A stretch of 64,000 nucleotides of DNA, taken from positions 1 through 64,000 of the forward strand of contig DASPRM010000075.1 in the NCBI GenBank assembly GCA_035624455.1, written 5' to 3'. Positions within the stretch are counted from its first letter, which is position 1, and every line of letters begins with the position of its first letter. The notes beneath the pieces are model-generated. The model was not told where the DNA came from. It saw only the letters and a program-made list of their open reading frames with translations, and did no database searches. Position numbers and translations under genes: made by a program. This DNA is from Terriglobales bacterium (GTDB lineage: Bacteria > Acidobacteriota > Terriglobia > Terriglobales > Acidobacteriaceae). Shown in pieces: positions 36,767-46,432 of this stretch.

Positions 36767-37412
36767 GTTGGTCCTCGCGGAGGCGGGAGGGCGCCTTCTT
36801 GAGGTCCGCCTAGCTTGCAGCCATCATCGCCAGGTGAAAACGAGCACACCTGTAGCTGGACGTGGCTTTCATTGGCTCACGGCAGAAGAGCTACTTCTTG
36901 CGGCCGATCAAGCGGTGAGTTCCAGGGCTTCGGGACAAGCCTCGCAGCAGGTTTAACGTGCGCAATTCCCTGCCGCGATGAGAAGGGAGAACCGTGGCCT
37001 CTACACACCGGCACTCAGCCCAAGCTGCCAAATGCAAGCTATCTGAGGATCCACATACCGACGCGAAGCGAGCTTCGGATGGGGATCTCGCTTCAAGCCC
37101 AAGTCTGAGTCAGCCTACGTGCCGCCTATGGCGACCACCGCCCTCAAGCAGCTCTCCTAGCCGGCACAGCCAGAAAGCTTCCTCTCGTACGCATGGACTT
37201 GAAAAATTGGCGCGAGTATATCCTCTCAATCCCGTTATCAGCAACGGAGAAAATGGGGCGAACTGTGAAAACCGTGTGGATAAGCAATTGTCCAGACGAT
37301 CGGTTCGGCTTGAACTTCAGTGACTTGCACATAATGTGCAAGATTTTGCAGCGAACGCTTGCCCGCCCGCCTTCACCTCAGGCACCCCAGGTTAAGCAAG
37401 AGGAGAGTGGAA
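36767..37412. other. intergenic region upstream of the GH99-like gene
   Basis: About 650 bp with no supported gene. It should contain the promoter of the minus-strand GH99-like gene. A GAGGAGAG ribosome-binding sequence near 37401 precedes the decayed phosphoesterase start. No riboswitch pattern was recognised. Confidence 0.4.
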
Positions 37413-37602
37413 ATGAGAACAGTTTCCGGGCCGGAGAAGTGGGCTCTGCCGATGTTGGGATTGCTTTTTGTCTCTTCGGATGTCAGGGACTGACGACTCC
37501 TGGTAGCCAGGAAGCCGGCACCGGTACCCAAATCCTGCAGGCCTCTGTGAATTACATCGTGTTCATGGTTCAGGAAAATCTCTCTTCAGTAGCCTACCGT
37601 TC
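37413..37602 (+). pseudogene. phosphoesterase (phospholipase C-like) gene remnant
   Basis: The ATG at 37413 opens MRTVSGPEKWALPMLGLLFV and then meets a stop. A shift of frame continues as LFGCQGLTTPGSQEAGTGTQ and QASVNYIVFMVQENLSS. In acidobacterial phosphoesterases a lipoprotein signal is followed by a SVNHIVFMVQENRSFD motif, so this matches the N-terminus with one frameshift and loss of everything after about residue 60. The remainder is gone. The next gene (37594) is on the opposite strand and its end overlaps this remnant. Confidence 0.5.
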
Positions 37603-38562
37603 AGGCCCGGGCTCGATTTTTTCAGAAGAAGCTTTTTCCATGGAAATGCTGCGAGCCGCGTAGTGTATTCCGTCAAATTCGGCCGAGACGTTAACCATGT
37701 CACCTTCGTGGAGGCGCTTCGCTAACGTTATTTGCGAAGGCTCAATGTTGATCTCGTAATTCTTGTCGTCGCTCGAATTGGTGACTGCCATCAGGTTCGT
37801 GCGCAGATTCAAATACGTCACACGCCCATAAAAGGTGTATAGCCCGCCACGATCAGCGAGAATCGAGATCTCCTCCACTCGAGCGTAACCCGCCGGGTCC
37901 GGGTGGAACTTGTACGAAACGAGCGCACCTGGTTGCAGGTCGCGTGCAGATCCAATTTTGTCCCCTCGGCGAATCACGGTTGCAGGACTGACGCGTAGTT
38001 TAATCGGCTCGAGGGCCAGAGAATCGCGCACGGTAAACTCGCCGCTGCTGGGATCGTATCCAGCCAACTGCCCGCTGCCCTGTCCCCCTCCAGAGTGTGC
38101 CTGCACGTGAATTGCTTTCGCATAGATTCTGGACTCCACCAGCATCGTATCGGCATAGATACGATCTCCGCGGTGGAGAATCACTCGGTTCGACCTGGTG
38201 CCATCCTGAAAGATTGCTGTGCGCGGGTCAAAGAACAGCTTCAGGCTCTTATTCTGTCCAAACGGACGCAACATGAGTTGGTCGCGGATCTGATCCACCT
38301 GGATAACAGTACCGCCAATCAGAGTTGCCTTCTTCGGGGGCAAAGGACTCAATTCTGGCAACAGCGCGACGATATCGGATTCCGTGGCGTTGCTGCGATC
38401 CGGCAAGTCGGAGACATCAGCAGCTGATCTCGGATTCTCAGCGGGTTTCGTAGTGCTTGAAGTTGCGGCTGTGGGTGGCATCTGCGGCGACCTCGACGGC
38501 AGGGGCGAAACCTGGGCCATCACCGCCGCACTCAGTAGACACACTAAAAGAAGGCTCCTCAT
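37594..38562 (-). CDS. exported protein of unknown function, OB/beta-barrel-like repeats
   Basis: The 322-residue product has a signal peptide (RSLLLVCLLSAAVMAQ) and a Pro/Ser/Thr-rich linker (about 20-70). A beta-rich domain contains KATLIGGTVIQVDQIRDQL, FYGRVTYLNLRTNLMAVT and RLHEGDMVNVSAEFDG. The pattern of short strands suggests OB-like modules, but no family could be named. The ATG at 38562 was chosen; the open frame extends 40 codons further without signal features. It is presumed periplasmic. Confidence 0.65.
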   Translation of the reverse strand: MRSLLLVCLLSAAVMAQVSPLPSRSPQMPPTAATSSTTKPAENPRSAADVSDLPDRSNATESDIVALLPELSPLPPKKATLIGGTVIQVDQIRDQLMLRPFGQNKSLKLFFDPRTAIFQDGTRSNRVILHRGDRIYADTMLVESRIYAKAIHVQAHSGGGQGSGQLAGYDPSSGEFTVRDSLALEPIKLRVSPATVIRRGDKIGSARDLQPGALVSYKFHPDPAGYARVEEISILADRGGLYTFYGRVTYLNLRTNLMAVTNSSDDKNYEINIEPSQITLAKRLHEGDMVNVSAEFDGIHYAARSISMEKASSEKIEPGPER

Positions 38563-38715
38563 GGCGGTTCTTCGATGCGGTTTGCAGTTCCCGAGTGGCC
38601 TTGGGAAGAGCGGCACGGCGGTCCTGACTGGGCAACCTGATCCAGGTATTCGCATCAAAACACTGGTTTTGGCAAAGCTCACGGCTAAGCAGAAGGAAAG
38701 CAGAGGAGGTCATAG

Positions 38716-39855
38716 GTGTCGGTCAAAGGGAACTATTTCCGCGGCGCTGTGAACGTAATCTTCGCGGCACTACTCCTATGCGGCCATGGATTTGGTGGCG
38801 ACCTGAGAATCACTCTGCCCAAGCGCAGCAAACCAACCCCGGTCCAGCAGCTTAATCGCGAGGGAGTGGCCGCAATTGAGAAGCACCACTTCGACAAAGC
38901 CAGAACGCTTTTCTACAAAGCTTATCTCATCGATCCTGACGATCCATTCACACTCAACAACCTGGGATACATTTCCGAGCTCGAAGGCAAGGTCGAAGCT
39001 GCGACGAAGTATTACAACCTGGCATCAGCACTCGCCACCCAAGCCGTGATCGATCGCGCTACCTCGGACCGACTGAAAGGAAAGTCGATCGACGAAGCCA
39101 TTAATAAAGTAGCTGATCCCATGATGCAGGCCAATCGCGGGAACCTGCAGGCAATTCTTTTGCTCTCGCGCGGACGCGCGGTGGAAGCCGATCGTTTATT
39201 GCAGACGATGCTGGCTGCCCATCCGCACAGTCCCTTCGCGCTGAATAACATGGGTGTGGCCAAGGAGATGCAGGGCAATCTGGAGCAGGCTGTGCGGTAT
39301 TACGACGCTGCCGCTCGTGAACGCTCGGACGACTCTGCGATCGTCACTCTTGATCGTGGCTCAAGGGGGAAGCCTATCAGCGAGATGGCTGCCAACAGCG
39401 CCAAACGGGTTCGCGACGAATTGAAGAAAGAAGACGCAGAATCGAAAGCAGCGCGACTGAGCTTGCAGGGAGTTATCGCTGCGAACCACAACGATCTCGA
39501 AAGCGCCCAGCGTTATTTCCAACGCGCATATGCTTTGAATCCTAACGACGCCTTCACCTTGAACAATATGGGATATGTCTCAGAATTGGCAGGAGACAAA
39601 GAAACCGCCGAAGACTTCTATGAAAGGGCCAAAACCGCCGATCGTGCAGGGCGGCGCGTTGGCATCGCCACTCGCGCATCAGTTGAAGGTCAAAAGCTGG
39701 AGCGCGTAGCTTCCGGAAATGACCAGCAAATGGAAGCCGGCCTTGAGGAAGAACGCGAGGCCAGACGTCAGGAGAAAACGCCCCTGCAGCTGCTACGCCG
39801 CAACAACGAGCCAGCCACTTCACCCCAAGCCGCGGAGCCAAAGCCGCAGAATTAG
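38716..39855 (+). CDS. TPR-repeat exported protein
   Basis: The 379-residue protein has a hydrophobic N-terminus (VNVIFAALLLCGHGFGG) and four or five TPR units such as FDKARTLFYKAYLIDPDDPFT, GNLEQAVRYYDAAARERSD and DLESAQRYFQRAYALNPNDAF. The LNNMG[VY] motif recurs in three of them. The GTG start at 38716 follows GAGGAGG by six bases. TPR partners of exopolysaccharide machines often bind synthases or outer-membrane channels, which fits its neighbours. The true partner is unknown. Confidence 0.82.
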   Translation: MSVKGNYFRGAVNVIFAALLLCGHGFGGDLRITLPKRSKPTPVQQLNREGVAAIEKHHFDKARTLFYKAYLIDPDDPFTLNNLGYISELEGKVEAATKYYNLASALATQAVIDRATSDRLKGKSIDEAINKVADPMMQANRGNLQAILLLSRGRAVEADRLLQTMLAAHPHSPFALNNMGVAKEMQGNLEQAVRYYDAAARERSDDSAIVTLDRGSRGKPISEMAANSAKRVRDELKKEDAESKAARLSLQGVIAANHNDLESAQRYFQRAYALNPNDAFTLNNMGYVSELAGDKETAEDFYERAKTADRAGRRVGIATRASVEGQKLERVASGNDQQMEAGLEEEREARRQEKTPLQLLRRNNEPATSPQAAEPKPQN

Positions 39856-39911
39856 CTAAGCCTGCTTGTTTAGCTATCCAAGAGTTAGGTGTCAGGGCTC
39901 CTTCCAGCTGT

Positions 39912-41936
39912 TCATTCGGCTGGACAGGCCCGGCTCTGCAGCATGCGGTTGATGTCCGATTCTGGATCATAGGGGATGTGCTTCACCTTGTTTTTGGCAT
40001 AGCGCCACAGGGTGGTCATGTTGGTTTCGTACCAGCAGCATTCGCGCATTCGTGAAGAGAAGCCACATATGAAGCGGAAGCTCTGCAGAGCTATCGGGGA
40101 AACCAGCATGGCTGCTGCCATCCGGTGGTTGCCATCAAGAATGGTGATAGGACTCTGCTCACTGTCGCCGATGAACAGGATGGCGGAATATCCCGAGGGT
40201 TCCTGCAACCGTCGCCCCAGACGTCGCAATTCCGCCAGGAACTCCTGATAGGAACGCTTCAGCCCTCCCCCATGAATGCGTTCTACAATGTCCAGCAAGT
40301 AAAAACTGCCGTGCGCAATCCGCCGCCAATGAGCCCTGGGAAACACTCGCACTCTCTCCAACTCGGGACCAGCCAGGTCCACCTCATACCACTCTGTATC
40401 GGGCGGTAACTCACGCCACATTGCCCCGCGTCGCAGGAACAGTAACGCCCGCCGCAGTTCATTCTCTTCCTGGCTTGAAAGATCCGGATTGCTGACAATC
40501 GATCCCAATCGCTGCCGATAAGGGTCGAATTCAGGATGATGAAATTCATTTCTCAGAAATTCCGCAATCACTTCGGGCTCACACAAACGCCCGCGCTTGC
40601 GAATTCGATTGACCACGCCGACAGGCATCGCCTCGACGGCAATGGTAAGACTCGACCTGACAAATGGCAGCAACACCATTATCAATAGCAGCAGCATCAA
40701 CACCAACTGCACCGCGATCACCTGCGCCAGGGAGTTATGGAACAGATAGATTCCCACGACCAGAACGCCGCTCACCGCCAATTGCAGCCAACCTGTGTTG
40801 GCAATCTTGAGCGACATTTCGTATGCGATCATGACCGCACTAAGGGAGTAGATTCCGGTGGTAACCGCATACAGCACCAACAGCGACGAGATTGCCTTGG
40901 CGCCCACCACTTCGAAGTGAGCACCGAAGATCATCCTCCAAAGGAAACTCGGCATAAGCCAGATTCCGATGATCAGAACGGTGAGAGTTGCAATCACTAT
41001 CACCAGCGAAGTTATCAGCACCGGCCGGCCCTCGTGTTCTTTCGTAGGCGAACCCGCAGAAACTGGGAACATGGTGCTTACCACGGACCAGGAACACATC
41101 TGCACCACGCGACCCACAAGGGCTACGGCTGCGTACAATCCCGCCAGCGCGGGTGCAAAAAAATGCTTTACCAGAACAATATCGAAGTTGTTGATCACCA
41201 CCTGACCAACAAAAAACACGATGGCCTGGAGGGCCTCACGAAAAGAGGTGACGACAGCGATTTGGGGACGGCGTATTCCGCGCGGCGGACTGAAAATGTA
41301 AGCCATCATAACCGCCAGCACGCTAGCCAGGACCGCGCCACTCACTCCCATGCCCGCCTTGATAAGCAAGAGCGCCCCACCTAACCGGACTACACCTTCC
41401 AGGAGAAAATTGATTCCCAGCTGGCCAAAGGCGTAGGTCCCCTGGTAGAAGCCGCGGCGGGCGCCCAGCGGAATGTAAAAAGCAGTTCCCAGGGCCAGGA
41501 GAACCACCAGAGTTGCCGATGGCAGGCGCAGGTAGGAAGACACCACCTCGCGGAATAACACGAGCAGAAAGGCGAGGAACGCCCCCAATCGCCAGGCCCG
41601 GCCGTGCAGGCCGAAGTAGACCGCCGCTTTTTCTTCGGAGGATGCATGGTTCGCAGTCAGCTTGGCGCACAAGATCTGAAATGACAGGGTGAGGGCAGAG
41701 ACCAGCATCAACAGCGTGTAGACGGCCGTGGCATGCCCGAATCCCACCGGACCGAGAAGCCGCGCAACCCCAATGTTGTAAGCCAGGTTCATCAGGCTCA
41801 CGAGCCCAGAACTGGCAAGCAGAATCAGGCTCCCGGTCACCACTCGCGAGCGCAAAGCTTTCAGCTGCGGTGACACCAAGACGCTAAGATCGTGCTCAGG
41901 CAATCGTTGAGGGCCAGGTTTAGTCGTGTTCAACAT
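39912..41936 (-). CDS. Wzx-type polysaccharide flippase with C-terminal DGNHR domain
   Basis: The 674-residue protein combines a 12-14 helix MATE/PST-type transporter (about 30-430: NLAYNIGVARLLGPVGFGHAT, GARRGFYQGTYAFGQLGIN) with a soluble tail of about 220 residues. The tail contains SAILFIGDSEQSPITILDGN and the motif DGNHRMAAA at about 601, which resembles the DGNHR patterns of ParB/sulfiredoxin-like folds. Flippases normally lack such a tail. It presumably moves lipid-linked sugars across the inner membrane. An ATG at 41936 was chosen over a TTG at 41972. Confidence 0.78.
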   Translation of the reverse strand: MLNTTKPGPQRLPEHDLSVLVSPQLKALRSRVVTGSLILLASSGLVSLMNLAYNIGVARLLGPVGFGHATAVYTLLMLVSALTLSFQILCAKLTANHASSEEKAAVYFGLHGRAWRLGAFLAFLLVLFREVVSSYLRLPSATLVVLLALGTAFYIPLGARRGFYQGTYAFGQLGINFLLEGVVRLGGALLLIKAGMGVSGAVLASVLAVMMAYIFSPPRGIRRPQIAVVTSFREALQAIVFFVGQVVINNFDIVLVKHFFAPALAGLYAAVALVGRVVQMCSWSVVSTMFPVSAGSPTKEHEGRPVLITSLVIVIATLTVLIIGIWLMPSFLWRMIFGAHFEVVGAKAISSLLVLYAVTTGIYSLSAVMIAYEMSLKIANTGWLQLAVSGVLVVGIYLFHNSLAQVIAVQLVLMLLLLIMVLLPFVRSSLTIAVEAMPVGVVNRIRKRGRLCEPEVIAEFLRNEFHHPEFDPYRQRLGSIVSNPDLSSQEENELRRALLFLRRGAMWRELPPDTEWYEVDLAGPELERVRVFPRAHWRRIAHGSFYLLDIVERIHGGGLKRSYQEFLAELRRLGRRLQEPSGYSAILFIGDSEQSPITILDGNHRMAAAMLVSPIALQSFRFICGFSSRMRECCWYETNMTTLWRYAKNKVKHIPYDPESDINRMLQSRACPAE

Positions 41937-42044
41937 CGGCGTTTGACTGGGGTTCGATTTCTCGTGCCTCAAAGCACGCCTGCTGAATGACCCGCTTCCG
42001 GCAATCCGCGGTAAGCCATTCGTGTGGGGAAGACAGCAGTAGCA

Positions 42045-45000
42045 TCAGAACAATGTCAGATGAAACACGGGTAAGACCTCCGTCTTGCCGCCTTGGCCAG
42101 AAAAGTTATAGAAGGTCTGCTGCTCTACACCGAAAGACAGTTTCAGCGGATAACCAATTCGACTCCCTCCCTTACCGTCATCCCCCGCCCGGTGAATAGG
42201 CTTCATGTACGAGACCAGGAGTTGCCCGTCAGCATTGTCATAATCGTGAAAGCCCTGTCCTCGCGAGAGCGCAAAAGAACCCTCTACGCTCCAGCGATGA
42301 TTGGGGAAATATTCGACTCGCACCGCCGGGCGCACTGCCTGTGCCAGCGCGTAGAGTGAGTTCTCCACCCGCCACGATCGCAGATACTCTGCCAGACCCG
42401 TTACTTTCAGGCGCTCGTTGAAGCGGTGCTGCCATCCGACGTAAGTGGAGGTTGTGAAATATTCCCTTACCAGAGGATTGAAAAGCAGGTCGCGCGCCGC
42501 ATAACCGGTGATCAGCGCGTTATTCCCCCACGGACGGCCAACTCTGAACTCCAGCGTACCGGTAATGTCACGGGAATGCAGATCCTGCAAGCTGAAGGGG
42601 CCTGTCTCGTGCGTGAGGCTGCCATGCACCGAAAGCCAATTGCCAAACGAGCTGGTCTCCATATAGACGAACTGACGCAGTAAGTTCTGGTTCATATCCA
42701 CTGGATCAAGCCGGTCTCGGCGATTGGTGAATTGCAATCCAGTATGGAAGACCATGGTGTTGCTTCCCAGGCGAACCACGGGCGCAATACCCACATTGAA
42801 AATAGTGTCGAAGGTACTGCGATCGCGAATGAGATCGGTACTGGGGAAGGAGATGCGCCCTCCCGCGATGCGTTCTCCGACGAAACCCTCAATCGTCGGT
42901 ATGTTCTCCGGGTGAATGCGGAAGTGCTCGGCCGCCAGCGACTCGTAAGAAGATCGAGGCGGCGGCAGCGTTGCGGCATTGCCACCGCCATGAAGCCTGG
43001 CATCGAGAGTGTAAATATTGATGTCCTCGAAAGTGGGTGCGAAATAGGCTTGTGTTGCCAGACTGAGCTCATCGCTGATTGGCTTGCCTTCCTCACTCTC
43101 CAACTCGAACTGGCTGATCGCCGCCTGGTTGTCAGGATCGCCTCCGACGACCGCACTGGCTCGGCCAAACTCCATCAGAGCGCGTTCGGTGTCCTGTTTT
43201 TGGCGGTAAACATTGGCCAAGGTCATCAGGTAGTCATAGTCCTGGTCGGAGTCGGCGGATTTCTCCAGGATTTTCAGCTGCATCTCCGCATCGTGTGGAT
43301 TGCCCTGAGCCAGGTAGCTGTTAGCTAACCCTAGTGCAACTACGCGTTCATCTGCTCCCGCCGTACGGGCTTTGTCGAAATAGGTGCGCGCTAAATCGAA
43401 GTCGTGAAGCGTAAGCAGAATATCGCCCGCTTCGACCAAATCTGACGGCGTAACCGGTCCTGCTTCACCGATGCGCGCTTCGGCAAATCCAAGACTGATT
43501 TGCTGACGAGCATCCTCGAAGTTCCCTTCCCGGGCAAACACGCGCGCAATCGCTAATCGGGTGGCCACGCGATCTGACTCTCCCGACTCCAGGGCCCGTC
43601 CAAAGCGATCCATAGCCGCCTGGCGCTTGCCCAGGGTAAGCAGAGCATCGCCCGTGGTCATCAGGATGGCTGGCTTCCCTGCTCTCTGCTGCTCGGCCAG
43701 CTGGATGTATCGCATCGCCTCGTCTTCGCGCCCCAGATGCGCATAGCAGCGGGACATTTGCGCCTGCAGCAAAGGATCGCCGGGAGCGAGCGCCATCGCG
43801 TCATTCAGGGCTTGGATGGCGTCGTTATAGCGATGCATTTGGTACAGGGTATCGGCCAATGCCATGCGGGTTGTCAGGTCATTAGGTGTGTCGGCCAGGG
43901 CCGCGCGATATTCGCCCTCTGCTTTTCCCAGGCGTTGCTGCTGGCGAAAAGCCTCAGCCCGCGCTAAGTGCCAAGCTCGAGGTTTGCCCAGCAGTCTTTC
44001 GGCGGAATCCAATTCGCTCAATGCTGCCTGAGAACGACGGAGTTGCAAGTCTGCATAGGCCAGCCCAAGATGAGCCTCACCGTAATCTGGCCTCAGCTTG
44101 ATCGCGGCCTGAAAATCCCGTGTCGCTGCTCGGGCGCGCTTCAAGTCATTCAGCACGTATCCTCGGTTCACGTATCCGGTAGCCATCTTGGGATCCCGTT
44201 CCAAGGCGCGAGTGAAATCGTTGAGCGCGTCATCCAATAGCCCATTGTGATAGTGGACGTAGCCTGCAATGAGAGCCAGATCCTTATCGCGGGGCAGAAC
44301 CTTCTCGTATTCGTTTACAAGCTGAAGCGCTTCATCATAGCGGCCAAGGTAGTACAAATCGTAGGCGTAGTAGACCGGCGCCTGTGGATCCCGTGGCAGC
44401 TTTTGAATGACCTTTGCCCCTAAGCTCGCCGAATCCTTATAGGCGCCACGGAAGAACAGATAGCGCTCGCGCTCACGCATCACCTGTGGATGCTGGTCCA
44501 TCTCGCCGGTGCTTCGAGCGAGCCATTTCTGAGCTAGCTCCAGATCATGCGCTTCCAACGCCGCGTTGGTCCCTCCGGCGATAACCATCGGATTGGTCGG
44601 CATCAGCTTGTAAGCCGTTTCATAGCTCAACTCAGCGGCAGGCAGCTTGCGCAAGGCTGTATCGAGATCGCCTAATGCCAGATGGGGAGCATAGTCGCCG
44701 GGATGAAGTTCCATGGCGCGAGCAAAGTAGCCCTCCGCAGCTTTTGGATCACCCATCTCCCGCGCCAGATATCCCAGCGAAGTCAGCGCAAATCGATTTT
44801 GTGGATCCAGAGTGAGCACACGCTGGAACATCTTCTGCGCTTCCTCCTTGCGATCGAGCTTCCAGAGCAGAAATCCATAATTCAGGACCAGATTAGGATT
44901 CGAAGGCGCCAGTGCCAGAGCCTCTTTCATGTCACGATCAGCGGCGGTCATGTTTCCGGAGGCGGATTCAATCACGCCTCGCAGGCGCAGGAACTCGGGC

Positions 45001-46229
45001 CGCGAAGAATCTGAAATCTGAATTTTCTGAATTGCGCTGCCGGCCAGCTCGAGCTGTTGGTTCGCTTCCCCTGGATTGTCAGCGCGGCGATAGAGATCGT
45101 AAAGCGCCAGGCGCAGCTGAATTGGATATAAACTGCCCTCGGCAGGAACTTCCGGTGAGTGACTCAACGCCAGTTGATATTCCTGAATGGCATCTGCTGG
45201 CCGGTTTTGCAGATCCGCGATCTGAGCAAGGATGGCGTGCAAACGATAATTCTTCTGATCCCGGTTACGGGCACGGTCTAGAAAGGGTTTGGCGGCATCC
45301 GGTTTGCCGGCATTGATGAGCGACTGCGCTGCACTTAACTGCAGTCCGATGTTCGCGGTGGCTGCTTTAGCCGCAAGTACATAAACGTCTGCCGCTTCTT
45401 CCTGCTTTCCTGCCACCCCATAGGTATAGGCCAGTTCCGCCTGAACTTCGGGATTCCTCGATCTAATCTCTTTCAATGATGCAATCGCCTCGTCATACTG
45501 ACCGTTTTCGCGGTAGTACCCGGCAATGGCTCGCAGCACATCAGGGTCCTCCGGTGCCCGGCTTTTCGCTCGCAGCAACATTCGCTTCGCCTGCTCCGGC
45601 TGATCAAGGCGCCGATAGACTTGAGCCATCAACACCTCTATGTGGGACGATGGCTTCTGACTGTCTGCCTGTTCCAGGAACCCGAGAGCACGTTGTGGAT
45701 CCGAGCCCAGGAAGAGCTCTCCCGCAAATGCCAGGATCTCGGGATTCTTCGGACTCACTGTAAGCGTCTTCAGCAGCAGCTGGCGTGCCTCTTCCTGGCG
45801 CCCCATTTTTGCGTACGTTTGAGCTAATCCCGACAGTGCAGCTCCGGAACTGGGTTGAATCACCTGTGCGTGCTGATAAGCATCCTCCGAGAGTTGGTAA
45901 CGGCCGGCGAGGCGCGCTGCGTAACCCAGAAGCAGCCATAGGCTGGCATCCGAAGGTGCTGCTCTTGTAGCTCGTTCGGCATAATCTACGGCAGCTGCGT
46001 AGTTACCGGTGCGCAAGGCATCCTGCGCCGCATGGGCCTGACGGGCTACTTCCACGCCCGACCCCCACCCGATTCCCGACTGCGCTGCGTCGCTGTTCCC
46101 CGACTGCTTGGAAGTTGACGCAGGCTTTCCGTTCGGGTTGGCAATTTCAAAATTCTGCGCCCAGGCGTTGCCGGTTACCGCGATCAACCAGAGCGCGGCG
46201 CAGCACAGGACCTTTCCCATGCTCGTCAT
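42045..46229 (-). CDS. large TPR protein with C-terminal outer-membrane beta-barrel (BcsC/PelB-like)
   Basis: The 1394-residue protein has a signal peptide (VLCCAALWLIAVTGNAWAQ) and TPR units spanning about 60-960 (at least 20 units, such as GYVNRGYVLNDLKRARAATR). A C-terminal domain of about 300 residues rich in beta strands ends in Phe (VFHLTLF), the outer-membrane barrel signature. This layout is that of BcsC (cellulose) and PelB (Pel), which guide polysaccharide across the periplasm and outer membrane. It lies beside the flippase gene. The ATG at 46229 follows GGAG. Confidence 0.82.
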   Translation of the reverse strand: MTSMGKVLCCAALWLIAVTGNAWAQNFEIANPNGKPASTSKQSGNSDAAQSGIGWGSGVEVARQAHAAQDALRTGNYAAAVDYAERATRAAPSDASLWLLLGYAARLAGRYQLSEDAYQHAQVIQPSSGAALSGLAQTYAKMGRQEEARQLLLKTLTVSPKNPEILAFAGELFLGSDPQRALGFLEQADSQKPSSHIEVLMAQVYRRLDQPEQAKRMLLRAKSRAPEDPDVLRAIAGYYRENGQYDEAIASLKEIRSRNPEVQAELAYTYGVAGKQEEAADVYVLAAKAATANIGLQLSAAQSLINAGKPDAAKPFLDRARNRDQKNYRLHAILAQIADLQNRPADAIQEYQLALSHSPEVPAEGSLYPIQLRLALYDLYRRADNPGEANQQLELAGSAIQKIQISDSSRPEFLRLRGVIESASGNMTAADRDMKEALALAPSNPNLVLNYGFLLWKLDRKEEAQKMFQRVLTLDPQNRFALTSLGYLAREMGDPKAAEGYFARAMELHPGDYAPHLALGDLDTALRKLPAAELSYETAYKLMPTNPMVIAGGTNAALEAHDLELAQKWLARSTGEMDQHPQVMRERERYLFFRGAYKDSASLGAKVIQKLPRDPQAPVYYAYDLYYLGRYDEALQLVNEYEKVLPRDKDLALIAGYVHYHNGLLDDALNDFTRALERDPKMATGYVNRGYVLNDLKRARAATRDFQAAIKLRPDYGEAHLGLAYADLQLRRSQAALSELDSAERLLGKPRAWHLARAEAFRQQQRLGKAEGEYRAALADTPNDLTTRMALADTLYQMHRYNDAIQALNDAMALAPGDPLLQAQMSRCYAHLGREDEAMRYIQLAEQQRAGKPAILMTTGDALLTLGKRQAAMDRFGRALESGESDRVATRLAIARVFAREGNFEDARQQISLGFAEARIGEAGPVTPSDLVEAGDILLTLHDFDLARTYFDKARTAGADERVVALGLANSYLAQGNPHDAEMQLKILEKSADSDQDYDYLMTLANVYRQKQDTERALMEFGRASAVVGGDPDNQAAISQFELESEEGKPISDELSLATQAYFAPTFEDINIYTLDARLHGGGNAATLPPPRSSYESLAAEHFRIHPENIPTIEGFVGERIAGGRISFPSTDLIRDRSTFDTIFNVGIAPVVRLGSNTMVFHTGLQFTNRRDRLDPVDMNQNLLRQFVYMETSSFGNWLSVHGSLTHETGPFSLQDLHSRDITGTLEFRVGRPWGNNALITGYAARDLLFNPLVREYFTTSTYVGWQHRFNERLKVTGLAEYLRSWRVENSLYALAQAVRPAVRVEYFPNHRWSVEGSFALSRGQGFHDYDNADGQLLVSYMKPIHRAGDDGKGGSRIGYPLKLSFGVEQQTFYNFSGQGGKTEVLPVFHLTLF

Positions 46230-46432
46230 ACACGTAGGCTCCGAGTTCAGTCTCAGCAAGCTCACCTGCTTAGCGCGACTTCAGATGCACCGCTTTCCAA
46301 TCAGGCTGCTTCATCCCTCATAAGGCGCGGATCTACCAGCGTTCAAATAAGTTATGGTCATTCTCGGCAACCAGAAAACTCTGAGAGGACTTTCCGAATC
46401 CAACGCTTTCGCCCGGGGAAAAGGAGGAGTTC

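Noticed and set aside
36767-37412. Possible c-di-GMP riboswitch before the GH99-like gene
   Set aside because: I looked for a GEMM-type core in the 5' region and found no matching pattern.
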